A stretch of DNA of 64,000 nt from Aurantiochytrium sp. KH105 (GCA_003116975.1 BGKB01000047.1:1-64000); one strand, 5' to 3'. Shown: positions 49,901-58,414, counted from the stretch's first letter. Translations and numbers: made by a program. Notes: generated by a model not told the origin, from the letters alone.

Positions 49901-52894
49901 TTCGTTGTCCTTTTCCTCTTCAAGGCTGCGACGCTTCTCCTCGGCGGTGACCTCGCCATGCTCCACGCGAAACTGCTCAATTTTGGCGATATCCTCCTCG
50001 CTGAGAGCCGCCTTGAGTCTGTCGAGGGTTTCTCCTTGATATTGGCAGCTCTTCCAGCCATCATCGGCCATCTTCGATGGATTGACGATGCGTTTCATCG
50101 TAATGCTGAATGCCGACGGAGTGTCAAAGTGTTTCCCCTCACACTCGATGGTTCCGTCTTCGTGCAGATCAGCCTCCCAGATCTTGTGCTTATACTCGAG
50201 CACAATCCCTGGGCCATCTGGACCCGCCTCAACGCGTCCAAGACGGATAAAGTCGATGAGTTGAGCGGCCCGACGCTTCTTGTTGAGCTCACGTTCCGAG
50301 GTGGACGACTCGCCCGAGGTCCCTTCTGCTTCTGCCGCGTCGTTTGCACTAGCATTGGTAGCACTCGCAGCATCGGCAGCACTCGCGGCGTCGGCAGCAT
50401 CTGCACTTTTGTCGCCTTCCAACTTGACGTCAGCAGTGCTTTTACTTCGGGTACTTGACCGCGTCGGCGTTGACGTTTTCTTTTCAGAGGCGTCAGCTGT
50501 GCTCACGCTCTTCGTATCGTCGCTTGTGGGTTTTACTGCACCAGCAGAGGCATCTTCACCCTCGGAGAGGGCCTCCTTCTTGACCACAGGGGTCGCTGAC
50601 GAGGAGCTGGCGCTTGCGCCGTCGGCGCTTGTAGCTGCAGGCAGAGAGTCGACATCCATGAGAGATACGGTTGCCTCAGCCTCGCGGCGCCGCGCAGCTT
50701 CGGATGCAAGGTCGCGCTGGACGTCGGCTTCGACGCGTTTCAAAAGGCGGTTGAGAATTTGCGTGACCTCCTTGGTGATGATCTTCATTTTCTCCTCCTC
50801 GTCCGAGACTTTGGCAAGAGCACGAGAGGCATTGGAAGGAAGAGCATTGAGGTTACACACACGATCCGAGGCGGCCACCCCGGCCGCCATTCCCTCCCAA
50901 TAGCGGTGGATTCCAAGCAGAATCTCGACAATCATGAGCGTCCAGACAGCCATGGGGCTACGCGCTTCGCGCGTCAAGCCCGTGGACACCTCTGTAACGC
51001 GAAATACAGGAGCAGTTTTACCCTCGACTGCCACGATCTCGTTGTGATACGTTGACATTTGCAGCGGTCGTTTCGAGCTAAAGAAACTGCACGCGCTCAG
51101 ATAGCCCACGGGGAAAATATGTTTGCGCGTGACAAAGCGCGGCAGGTCCACGATTTGGCCCAGACGTAGCACCGTGACGTGCTCGTTAATCTTGAGCGGC
51201 GCCTTGAGTTCGACGGGCGCGCCGACCTGAGTGTTTTCCGGCAGAAGCTTGAGCAGCGCCTCGGTTTGCGCGGCAGCCATTGCGCCCTCGACGGGTTTCG
51301 TTTTCGGGACGCCAAACTTCTTTTGTGCGATGCGAAAGGCCTCGGGCCGAGGGCACTCATCTTTGGCTGAGAGACCAAGATAGGCAGCCACGTTCCTGCG
51401 GTTTTTCAAACGCTTGTACTGTGGTGTGAGGAAATACGACTCTACATTGCCAATGTTAGCACCCTTTGTGCGGCGCACGACCTCGATGGTCCATTCATTG
51501 AGCGCATCCAGCGATCCTGCGCGGTCGAGCCACGCGCTTACCGCGCGGAGCTTTTTGAAGTGCGGTTTGAACTCCTCCGTTTCCTCGGGAAATTCTGGAT
51601 TTGCGGCGCTCGTCGTGAAGATGATTTCGCAACTCTTGAGATCTCGTGCAGGCCTTCCCGTGGCCTTCTTTCTTTTTTTCTTCACGACTGCGTCGCCCTT
51701 TCCATTCCCTCGCGAGCCCTTGCCCTTGCTGGCTTTGTCCTTGTCGTTTTTGGTCTTGTTGCTAACACTGCTGCTGCTGCTATTGGCGTTGCTGTCTGCG
51801 CCGCCCTTGGCATCTACTTTGGCCCCGTTCGACGCTGCCGTCGCGCTTTGAGATTTGGAAGGCGTTCGACCGCTGTCGGAGAAGTCTGAGTGATCATCAT
51901 CGTCATCGTCGTCGTCATCGTCGTCATCCTCCTCCTCATCGTCGTCGTCGTCATCCTCGTCGTCGTCCTCCTCATACTCGTCCTCGTCGTCATCGTCATC
52001 GTCGTCGTCGTTTTTGTCTTCGTCTTCGACGTCGGAGTCGACGGCCTTTTTCTTGCTCTGTGCTTTCGCTCGACGAGGTGCTCGAGTTGACGTTTTGCCG
52101 CTAGCTTTCGTTGTCGTTGAGGAGGTCTTGGCTGTTGATGAGGAAGCTTGGGTCGTTGCGGTGGCATCCTTGGTTTCATTAGAGTCTTGACTTGACTTTG
52201 ACTTTGCTTTGGCCCTCGTTTTTGCCTTTTTCGAGGCAGATGCTGGCGCGGATGCAGACGTTGCGGAGGCATCGCCGGCAGTAGTACAGGTATTATGAGC
52301 ACCAGCACCAGCAGAAGCAATAGCAGTAGCAGTAGCATCCGAAGTAGCACCACGAGCAGCCGGAGGAGTCTTCGTGGGCGTCGCAGCGGCATCGGAGGAA
52401 GCTGCTGCGCTCTTTGCAGCGACTCGCTTCTGCGTGGCTGTTCGCTCATAGACGGCAGGTTTGACGGACATTCTTCGCCAGGGTTTTTCGCCCTCTTTTA
52501 CCTGGACGACCCACTTTTCGAACATGTCCTTGAACTCAGCATCGAGCTTTTCGGCGACACGACCCATCTCGGAGTCTTCCCCGTTAAAGGTCTTGCAATT
52601 CTCAAAAACGAGCCTCACATCTTTGTAGAACTCGCCGAGCGTTTTGTATGCCACGGGTTTGGGATCATCCCTGACGAAGATGCGTTTGCTGGGCAGTCCG
52701 AGCGGCTTTCCGGTTGCGTTGAGGCGCGCATGGACTGTACGCAAGTCCATCGGGTGCTTGACGACCTCCTTATATTTGGGGAAGGCATCGAGCGGGATGG
52801 GCGCGCAGAAGGCGATGGCCTTGTCTGCATTCGCCACCTTGCGCACCGACGCCTCGGCGCCCAGCACGGCCTCCTTGGTCCACTTGGCGTCCAT
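43949..52894 (-). CDS. Giant multi-domain chromatin reader: bromodomains, MBD-like, FYRN/FYRC, RAMA-like, DDT/WHIM, Tudor-like
   Basis: 2,981 residues in one exon. In order: bromodomain 1 (~5-130, PMDL; acetyl-lysine Asn in NCKTFN, N104); long Ala/Ser/Lys and Asp/Glu linkers; an MBD-like module (~470-515, YFLTPQYKRLKNRRNVAAYL); FYRN/FYRC-like (~590-660, FPVGYLSACSFFSS, then FRVTEVSTG); a RAMA-like domain (~880-962, YKHKIWEADLHEDGTI...GWKSCQYQGETL); coiled coil (~1085-1290); DDT-like helices (~1330-1365, LCGDLMEIWDFFSKYAPLF) and WHIM1-like PLNDATWPELLRYY (~1560-1580) around an acidic insert; bromodomain 2 (~1953-2060, NCKTYN); Tudor-like segments (~2183-2233, ~2386-2445); a WHIM-like helix (~2530-2555); and WHIM2-like LGLDRYFNRYMYFSGD (~2668-2732). 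DDT-WHIM proteins with bromodomains are usually ISWI-remodeller subunits. The combination with FYR and RAMA is unusual. No ATPase is present. The C-terminal tail is Lys-rich. Confidence 0.88.
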   Translation of the reverse strand: MDAKWTKEAVLGAEASVRKVANADKAIAFCAPIPLDAFPKYKEVVKHPMDLRTVHARLNATGKPLGLPSKRIFVRDDPKPVAYKTLGEFYKDVRLVFENCKTFNGEDSEMGRVAEKLDAEFKDMFEKWVVQVKEGEKPWRRMSVKPAVYERTATQKRVAAKSAAASSDAAATPTKTPPAARGATSDATATAIASAGAGAHNTCTTAGDASATSASAPASASKKAKTRAKAKSKSSQDSNETKDATATTQASSSTAKTSSTTTKASGKTSTRAPRRAKAQSKKKAVDSDVEDEDKNDDDDDDDDEDEYEEDDDEDDDDDDEEEDDDDDDDDDDDDHSDFSDSGRTPSKSQSATAASNGAKVDAKGGADSNANSSSSSVSNKTKNDKDKASKGKGSRGNGKGDAVVKKKRKKATGRPARDLKSCEIIFTTSAANPEFPEETEEFKPHFKKLRAVSAWLDRAGSLDALNEWTIEVVRRTKGANIGNVESYFLTPQYKRLKNRRNVAAYLGLSAKDECPRPEAFRIAQKKFGVPKTKPVEGAMAAAQTEALLKLLPENTQVGAPVELKAPLKINEHVTVLRLGQIVDLPRFVTRKHIFPVGYLSACSFFSSKRPLQMSTYHNEIVAVEGKTAPVFRVTEVSTGLTREARSPMAVWTLMIVEILLGIHRYWEGMAAGVAASDRVCNLNALPSNASRALAKVSDEEEKMKIITKEVTQILNRLLKRVEADVQRDLASEAARRREAEATVSLMDVDSLPAATSADGASASSSSATPVVKKEALSEGEDASAGAVKPTSDDTKSVSTADASEKKTSTPTRSSTRSKSTADVKLEGDKSADAADAASAADAASATNASANDAAEAEGTSGESSTSERELNKKRRAAQLIDFIRLGRVEAGPDGPGIVLEYKHKIWEADLHEDGTIECEGKHFDTPSAFSITMKRIVNPSKMADDGWKSCQYQGETLDRLKAALSEEDIAKIEQFRVEHGEVTAEEKRRSLEEEKDNEAWDALDDAVGKDIPGLSEKNYLAGAPNLHLLPQPQQLQWFQVDMTPLINEQMGNYLFGIQDKKLIQVLESLPLMDTAQNHQFFIQRSDRDKDEKRLERRLATVGGRIEKARKRIVKHQETMDKRSETANRRHMRIEDRHARNWRIDQKKKEKQEVVRTLREDKEARIKERQDHLDALNDLREEIKKKREEQKEDKEEDIVMFQNQVKFEEEALDILQKELERARGAAEGVDDLPKKEQSAIRTELKRAESQFEQQQRKLASAAARLEKAETAERKRKLENERAEEVKKELIGFYDQLEKAGVAIENVIGAQMEKDLPDDLEVLTESKPLALKAMRKLFPGPLCGDLMEIWDFFSKYAPLFNVCKVPEIEEGLVRPNVDGDFFTGGDDDDGAGGDGDGDEDDEDASMGGQEDDLDIDDDDDDFDYEEEEEDDEEEEEEEEEEDDGDEEDDMVSRRGSVSNMSRGTKRSKSAKSKSASTTKKGKRKRKLGDSTDKNDGRPRFKEGTDRTPVMLLPEVRQALASCDMHLLVPLHVGLAEMLFLGSQSTHETNMSEAARDRSVSARRYAPLNDATWPELLRYYCILQIRQMELGRETQYFKEVLHHTQVSVSCVMNRGRDEDDDDDNDNDDLDDEVDEDGEPTGHSKRQARKMAKWRLVATREVAMKPIYDRIERLQKAPYSGSESAELLIEFPNDSETLSVIGAAIAAASKLSSGSTSNAQAAAAAADGSAGLGVSSMSMSGGVRRLAPIAQPKSRVKSKSSRVKMKTTSALVPPLISNLSGEKLASLPSWARALVAVRDMPTNRGARIRSHVHETLPQVPESETKLRAMLQKSISPGVFKSNAAGPCKRLILDTLLVTLRKLDGFSFGASAAAAAEDGETAEQENRSAAAAQEESIAEPEAPAPAPSTAPTSSRKRKGRGSTGGGGAGAGGPGPQKKVPKLGPNPVSDAAANVPITADSRRRCQAVVRHIANEEQASVFWEEVDTKMYPDYLKIVNKPMALRTVDGFLNKPKHYKDCGEVLDDIEQIWANCKTYNVRGSFIYKVAHTLTSKTRQLFRSWVLKEDSMVAMNPYPYEKGIPEEPWLQEWEWAPEGTEEGADASAGATTSAGVAAATGKAETGGVSGDGVASADADADDDGGKKKKKRKRKHVRATVDEYTLSAPLKKQGFSQTGQHVDTRVARRAGNAADPDALIRGTVVAFSTSRKAWRIKFDDDGESVVMDRGEVEAAQALYDQYAAKKREKKAKRKERKKKNKQSTAGEEDEEDDEDDEEEEVVGPPPPAKPSGRRANGSTTRRSAIAAAEKIKVAEAENAIDEEEEEEEDQEEEEEDEQEEEEERADAKLDTKGRNGGSGSLAHKANGSTAKKAKPARLPSKRKPSDSSKLLRIGATKRDVIESYLGSIVLKFFEEEGCKEASVVAYDEATKKFELLYLHLEERVEHVSLEELLEMERDSALLVVDSDRNGIDDERRELERLEAQTLEEQRRYRKAAISDGEGNPVPAATDPCAPERWTNGSEVALLRKFVVALGTQRYEDIDFDLRTQMLRLLCELASDSALLREEVDRRMWISVRTRQRWRLNPPRIEASSKTDAEEEEEDDGVLDRLSGEGVAEQKRMARKLDEFKKKHEGSLSKSLLRAIERVERDIERQKAKKKAKDDAKRWKAELEWKLQTVSVRPKFLGLDRYFNRYMYFSGDYSKLFVLLGQEAVTHKIASPEEIGWRVIAGRRRMNEFLDSLNGKAKREAALLAAIQSRCKLLTRGEVWDRKFDVLEDACNAKSEAARKRKLTESRKIPDSLVGAHLREVSKDGSEEAAPQRFCATGLSAAVVGEEARERHLRAVMDASPSSLTVKSSFEDKCLLDLKVVLLNIELAIHLHKFEDNSVWMYNLRAGWIRLVTSAANWRDLRQAACFLECAILETAVPLENWYHNLYGDAGFALRTKTPSSLAVRITALDSAVMFAELSRRANRISALKRSARNRKKKNTKKKKK

Positions 52895-52994
52895 GTCGCC
52901 TTTTCTCGCTCGCTCGCCCTGCTCTTCCCGGCTCTGCTCTGCTCTGCTCGGCTCTGCTCTGCTCCTTCTCCGCTTGCCTAGCCCAGCCTCGCCC

Positions 52995-53031
52995 GGCCCA
53001 GCCCAGCCCAGCCCAGCCCAGCCCAGCCCAG
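52995..53031. repeat. (CCCAG)n pentanucleotide array
   Basis: Seven to eight tandem copies of CCCAG, next to a CTCTG-type array at 52931-52963; both lie just upstream of the giant chromatin gene. Confidence 0.85.
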
Positions 53032-54329
53032 CTCAACCTAGCCCAGCCCCGCGCGGCCCCGGGCGTTCTCCGCGGCCCCGGCCGCCAGGCTCTGCTCCTG
53101 CTCGCGCTCCTCCACCGGCAGCTGCTCCGCGTCGAGCAGCAGCCAGGTGCCGCGGCGTGCAGCAGCAGGCAGCAGCAGGCAGCAGCAGGCAGCAGGCGCC
53201 GCGTCGCGGCCTCGAGGGCGGCGGTTCTGCCGACCGCGCGTGGGCCCCTCGCCGCCGCGGGGCCTGCGCTCGCGCGAGTCGGCCGCCGCGATGTCTGCGC
53301 GCCGCGCTCGCGCCGCCCGCCCGCGCCCGCGCCGCGCGCCGCGCCCGCGCGCGCGCGTCTGCCGCCGGCCCTCGCCCGCGGCCCGCCGCCGGATGAACCT
53401 CGGCAAGCGAGGCCGCCAGACGAAAAAAAATCGACCAGAGGCCGCAGATCCCGCCGCGCCCGCGCGCGCGCGCCCGCCCCGCGCGGCCGCGGCCGGCCAG
53501 CGCGCGCGCGGCGCCGCGCCTGCGCTCGCGCCGCGGGAGAGGGCTGCCGCGCCTCGCGCCTCGCGCCTCGCCTCGCGCCTCGCTCGCTCGCCGCCGCTCG
53601 CGCGCACGCACGCGGAGTCGTCGTTTTGAATGCTCGCGAGAGGAGGAGGCTGGGCAGGCAGCCTCGCCCGGCGCGGAAGGGGAGCGAAGGCGGGCGATTG
53701 CTAGCAGCAGAGCAGAGGCAGAGGCAGGATCGGCGACAGCAGGATCGACAACAGCAGGATCGCCTGCGCTGGGCGAAGCGACGCAGGAGAAGAGCGACAG
53801 CCAGGGCCTCTCTAGAGCTGGATGGCAGGAGTCAGACGCCACTGATGGAGAGAAATCAGAGGACGATCGATCGACTGTCTGGGTTGGATGCGGATCGCCA
53901 GGGCGAGGGCGAATCAGACGATTGTCTGACTTACTAAGAAGGTTGATGCGGATCGAGATCGCGGCGTGGAAAAAGCAAGCCATCATGATCGACGGGCACG
54001 TCGATCGATCCATCGATCGATCGCCGCGCAATCCTCGGCCGCAGCGAGCGCTGCGGGCGGGCGGCTGCGAGGGAGGGAGAGGGGGAGGAGGCAGCGGCGA
54101 GGCCGGGCCCGGCGCGAGGCGAGGCGAGGCGAGGCAGATTAGATAGTTGGCCACCGGCTGGCCGCCGAGGCTGGAGAGCGCGAAAGTGCAGTGGACGGGC
54201 GCGCCGCGGGAAGTCGAGTATATCCGCGGCGCAAGTCGGGAAATTTTGTGTTGTATAGAGGAGGGTTTTTTGCTTTTTGCCTTACTATGTTACGTAGAAG
54301 GGAGGGCACAGCGGCGCACGGCGAACACC

Positions 54330-54351
54330 TTGACTTGACTTGACTTGACTT
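54330..54351. repeat. (TTGAC)n pentanucleotide array
   Basis: Four perfect copies of TTGAC in noncoding DNA. Confidence 0.8.
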
Positions 54352-55143
54352 GCCATGGTTGACTTGATTTGATTGGAGAGCTCATCAAGCGTGGCGAACG
54401 AAGGAGTTGGAGGCGCGAGCAGCGAGAATGCAGGGTCAGGCGAGAGGATGCCGAGGCCACGGCAGTTTTTTTTTTTTTCCTACTACTCTTGCGAGGTGGC
54501 TCGACACGGCGAGCGACAGGGGCTCGAATTATTTTGGCCCACGAGAACCGTTATTGCTATCCAGAGACTAGGATAAATCTACTAGAGCTAGTTTGTCAGC
54601 AAATAGCTGCGTTGTTCTAGTTGCTGGACGATGACATGTGCAAGCTGATTGACAGTGATCTGTTTTATACCAAACATCACAGGTGACTTGCTTGTAGAAA
54701 GCGCTGTGATTTTTGTGGAAAGGACTGCAGAGTGCTTGCAAGTGCTCGTTGTCACGAGGAGTCCAATTACTCATGACCTTTCTCTCGTTGACACGACATG
54801 CTCGCTCGCTCCTTGACGCTCGCTGAGAGATAACCTGGTGCTGCGTGGGTCTTGGCTTCGGCAGGAGGCAGTATCCCCACCATTTCGGCCACGACGTTGG
54901 ACTTGCTCAATTTTACGTAGTGATTGATTTCTGTGCCTTCTTCTTGCACATGCTTTTTGGTCCCCTGTTGTTTGCGCTCCTTGCACAGTTTCCTAATAAC
55001 TCCCGCGGGGACCGAGGAGTCGCACTGTCTGCGCTGGTGTCGAGCACCCCTGCGCAGCGCAGCGCAGCCCCAACGCCGGCAAGCGAACGTAAAGGCGCCG
55101 CCGGCGCGAGGCCTGCCCGGACGTGGACGGCCCGTCCGGCGCC

Positions 55144-58098
55144 ATGAAGCTCGAGGGCGTCTCGTATGAGGTACCGGACTTTGCCACGTCGACGTTGAGT
55201 GTTGGCTTCTTGCTGGGACCATGCGCCGTTGCCTTCGCGCTCGGCAAGTTGCGTGAGCTGCGCGCCGAGCCAGAGGAGGAGGACCCTAGCCTCACGTCGA
55301 AGCGGATTCCTGCACTCAAGATGACGCGGCAGAGCGTAATGCTCCTTTTGCGCGAGTTGACAGTGCTCGGAGCCATCATGCTCTTCACCTGGGCGTGCGA
55401 AAACAGACCCTTCTTTGCACACGCGCAAAAGACACATGTCCCAGACTTTTTCTGGTTCATTTGCCTCATGGTGCTCATGTTTGCCATCGGGTCCGTGCAC
55501 CACGACCCGCGGAGCAACGACCTCGTGAATCGCGACCAGACAGAGGAATGGAAGGGATGGATGCAAACTGTATTTCTTCTTTACCACTACTTTCACGAAT
55601 CCGAAGTTTACAATCCGGTACGCATCATGATTTCCTGCTACGTGTGGATGACCGGCTTTGGCAACTTTAGTTTCTTCTACATCAAGCAGGACTTTGGATT
55701 CGTACGCTTCGCGCAAATGCTGTGGCGTCTCAATTTCCTCGTGCTCTTTCTCTGTCTCACACTCAACAACATGTACGTCCTCTACTACATTTGCCCGCTG
55801 CACACCTTTTACTTTCTTCTCGTCTTTGCAACCATGCGCGTTTACAAGGAGATCAACCACACCATGTACCCTGTGCGTGTCAAGCTGCTCTGCGTGGGCG
55901 CGCTCATTTACTTGATCTGGGAGTTCAACGCGGCCTTCGAACTCGTCTTTAAGCCGATACCAAACGACCCGCACCCCGGCGCGGCTGTCGGCGCTTACGG
56001 CATTCGCTACGAGTGGCACTTCCGAAGCGGTTTGGACCACTATTCCACCTTTTTTGGAATGATCTTTGCATGCAACTTTCCTCAATCCACGCAATGGATC
56101 CAGATTGTCGAGGCCTTGCCCAAACACCAAGAGTGGCTCATCAAGGGCTCGACAGGTGCTGTGCTCATGGCAGCCTTTTGGTGGTGGGCCACGGAGATTT
56201 TGCCGCTTCCGAAGTTGCAATTCAACTCCTGGAACCCATACACCTTTATGATCCCTCTGCTCACCTACCTCTTCTTTCGCAACTTGACGCCGTGGCTACG
56301 CCAAATTCACCTCGGTGTACTTGCCAACATTGGCAAGTACACGCTCGAGACCTACCTCATGCAGCACCACATCTGGCTCACAACCAATGCCAAGACCGTG
56401 CTCGTCTTTGTACCGGATCACCCCAAGGTCAACATGGTCCTCGTCACCTTCGTGTACTTTGCATTGGCGCGCCGACTCTTCCGCACAACTATGATTACGC
56501 GCGCGCTGCTCATTCCGGACTCTTCCCCACAGGCACTCTGGTTTCTTGGCCAAGGTGGCCTCATCCTCGCGAGTGCAGGCTTTGCGGCGTGGACGACACA
56601 ATTTCTGCAACTTTCCTGGCCCTTGGTCTTTTTCCTCATTCTTGTACTCGGCGTGGCGCTCTATTTCGGACTCGAACGCAAACTGGCAAGCGCAAGTGCG
56701 AATAGCACTGGTCTTGGCGGAACCTCTGGGTCTGAAATCGCAGCAAGCTCGTGGCCGCGCGCGTTCACCACCTTTGCAGTAGGCCTCATTTGTGCCATCG
56801 CAGCCATTCAAGCTCTCCCCTCTTTTGCTCCGCAAGGGGCGGCTCCGAATGCAGGGCCCATGCGCGGCCCTGCCCACCGTTACCCTCAAGAGGCGTGCTT
56901 GAACGAGGTCCTCCGCGGAGACTGGGTCCCATCTGGCCAAGGGCGCTGTAAGGCTTCCAATGATCCCTTTTGCGACGGCCGCAAGTGGGACTGGGCTGAT
57001 CATCTCGCGGAAAAGGCTTGTCACTTTCAATTTTTCAATTCCGACGAAGCTCGCGAGCTCGTGGCGGGGCGTACATTCCTCTTTGTGGGTGACTCCAACA
57101 CGCTTCGCGTGGCAGCTGCCGTATATGCTTCACTCGAGCCTACCCAGGGCCAATGGCTCGCCTCTGACCCCATGACGGGCGATGTCGTGCCTAAATTTGA
57201 CAATACATGGACCGTGTCCACGACGCCTCCTGGAACGGTGCGTTTCGTAGCCGCAGAGAGAAACAAGGCTATGGCAGGCGCCGTGTCCACTGCAGAAATC
57301 AGCGGCGCGCCGGCGGACATTGTTGTCGCAGGTGCCTGGGTGCAGGACATGAAGACGCCCTCTCATCGCGCTGAGCTCGCGGCGATTAGTGCTAAGACTG
57401 GGCGCGACCGCCTTATGCTCCTGGGTCCGGTGCGCGTGGTAGAATCCAAGCTGGCGGGGCCATTTGCAAGTTCAACGAGCTCCGACATGGCAGAGAGACT
57501 AAGCGTTGAGTTTAGCGCGGTGGCCTCTGAGTTTGCAGAGTTCTTTGTTGACATGCATGCTTTGACGGCAAACGCTTCTGATCTTTGCGTCGATGGCGTC
57601 CACTTTGCAGACGACGTGTATCAGGTGGCAGCCCAACAGTTGTTCTACGCAATCAAACAATTGCATCCTCCTGCGCCTCGACCTGCTGCGGAGGACTCCA
57701 AGCAGCCTAAAAAGGGCCAGGGCGGGGGCGTTGCGATGTCCCCAAGCACGGGGCTCCTCGTGCTTGGTCTGGCTGCCATTATGCTTTTCACCATGGACGT
57801 TTATGGCGGCGTGGCGGTGTTCTTTCTCAAGGTCTTTCCACCTCATGCAAATTTAGACTATGCGAGCTCAGTCTCGGAACTTCATCGCAAAATCGGAGCT
57901 CCAACGTACATGCCCGTAAATAGTGCTGATGTCGAGAACCCTGATCTCTACGACGGCGAGAGCGACGATGAGGGAGAAAAACCCCAAGGGAAGCTTGCCA
58001 GCGCTGAGAACGGAACTCACCACCGAGGAAGCAGTGTGCGCTCAGTAGAAGCTATCTCGGGCGCTGCGGTCCAGTTGAGCTCGGTGCGTCCAAAGTGA
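55144..58098 (+). CDS. CAS1-type polytopic O-acetyltransferase fused to a C-terminal SGNH domain
   Basis: 984 residues from the first ATG. The N-terminal ~560 residues are a polytopic membrane domain of CAS1/RWA type: RNDLV-like YFHESEVYNPVRIMISCYVWMTG context, WHFRSGLDHYSTFFGM, and GKYTLETYLMQHHIW, all typical of CASD1, fungal Cas1p and plant RWA proteins. After more membrane helices comes a soluble SGNH/PC-esterase-like domain (~585-840) with the nucleophile in FVGDSNTLRV (S651) and the catalytic pair in VDGVHFADD (D817, H820). One more membrane helix (~868-895) and an acidic tail follow. CASD1-type enzymes move acetyl groups from acetyl-CoA to glycans in the Golgi; a glycan or polysaccharide substrate is inferred here. 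Known CASD1/Cas1p proteins carry the SGNH domain at the N-terminus; here it is C-terminal. Confidence 0.88.
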   Translation: MKLEGVSYEVPDFATSTLSVGFLLGPCAVAFALGKLRELRAEPEEEDPSLTSKRIPALKMTRQSVMLLLRELTVLGAIMLFTWACENRPFFAHAQKTHVPDFFWFICLMVLMFAIGSVHHDPRSNDLVNRDQTEEWKGWMQTVFLLYHYFHESEVYNPVRIMISCYVWMTGFGNFSFFYIKQDFGFVRFAQMLWRLNFLVLFLCLTLNNMYVLYYICPLHTFYFLLVFATMRVYKEINHTMYPVRVKLLCVGALIYLIWEFNAAFELVFKPIPNDPHPGAAVGAYGIRYEWHFRSGLDHYSTFFGMIFACNFPQSTQWIQIVEALPKHQEWLIKGSTGAVLMAAFWWWATEILPLPKLQFNSWNPYTFMIPLLTYLFFRNLTPWLRQIHLGVLANIGKYTLETYLMQHHIWLTTNAKTVLVFVPDHPKVNMVLVTFVYFALARRLFRTTMITRALLIPDSSPQALWFLGQGGLILASAGFAAWTTQFLQLSWPLVFFLILVLGVALYFGLERKLASASANSTGLGGTSGSEIAASSWPRAFTTFAVGLICAIAAIQALPSFAPQGAAPNAGPMRGPAHRYPQEACLNEVLRGDWVPSGQGRCKASNDPFCDGRKWDWADHLAEKACHFQFFNSDEARELVAGRTFLFVGDSNTLRVAAAVYASLEPTQGQWLASDPMTGDVVPKFDNTWTVSTTPPGTVRFVAAERNKAMAGAVSTAEISGAPADIVVAGAWVQDMKTPSHRAELAAISAKTGRDRLMLLGPVRVVESKLAGPFASSTSSDMAERLSVEFSAVASEFAEFFVDMHALTANASDLCVDGVHFADDVYQVAAQQLFYAIKQLHPPAPRPAAEDSKQPKKGQGGGVAMSPSTGLLVLGLAAIMLFTMDVYGGVAVFFLKVFPPHANLDYASSVSELHRKIGAPTYMPVNSADVENPDLYDGESDDEGEKPQGKLASAENGTHHRGSSVRSVEAISGAAVQLSSVRPK

Positions 58099-58414
58099 CA
58101 TCATCGTGACGATAGTCAAGACAGTTCCTTGCAAGATTTATGAAAATCACAATTTATCAGTTTGGAAAGGGGGGGGGGGGGAGGGGGAACAGAAACGAAA
58201 AGAATATGATGTGGCGGGCTGCTGTTCATTTGTTTCTCCGACCTCGGCCAGCCCATGGAAATTTTGATTTGCCTCTGTCTGCAAGTGAGTTTGCCCGGCT
58301 TTCTTCCCTTCCTTATCGCCGAAACTTGGTTGCCAGCAATGAAAGGAGACAAGGGAAATGAGTCAGTCAGTCAGTCAGTCAGTTTGTTTGATCAGTTTTT
58401 CTTTCATATGTGGG
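58099..58414. other. Convergent 3' spacer with G run and AGTC repeat
   Basis: 316 bases between two converging genes. It holds a 13-base G homopolymer at 58169-58181 about 70 bases after the CAS1-SGNH stop, and an AGTC tetramer repeat at 58361-58382. No gene is seen. Confidence 0.5.

Larger units (their letters stand above)
52895..55143. other. 2.2 kb divergent spacer upstream of the giant gene and the CAS1-SGNH gene
   Basis: GC-rich DNA next to the giant gene contains CTCTG (52931-52963) and CCCAG (52995-53031) pentamer arrays, CAG-rich and CGCGCG-rich stretches to ~53600, a GAGGC repeat (54115-54135) and TTGAC repeats (54330-54351). 54,240-55,000 is AT-richer. The frame leading into the CAS1 gene is open from 55123, but that codon is GTG; the first ATG is 55144. 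No gene is supported; long arginine/alanine-rich open frames on both strands look compositional. Confidence 0.45.

Noticed and set aside
53033-54154. 373-codon minus-strand frame upstream of the giant gene
   Set aside because: Built from CG-rich and CAG-rich repeats; no motif and equally long frames on the opposite strand.
55123-55143. Upstream start for the CAS1-SGNH protein
   Set aside because: The codon at 55123 is GTG; the first ATG is at 55144 in good context (GCCATGA).
54913-56220. 435-codon antisense frame over the CAS1 gene
   Set aside because: Sense strand has clear CAS1 motifs; the antisense frame has none.
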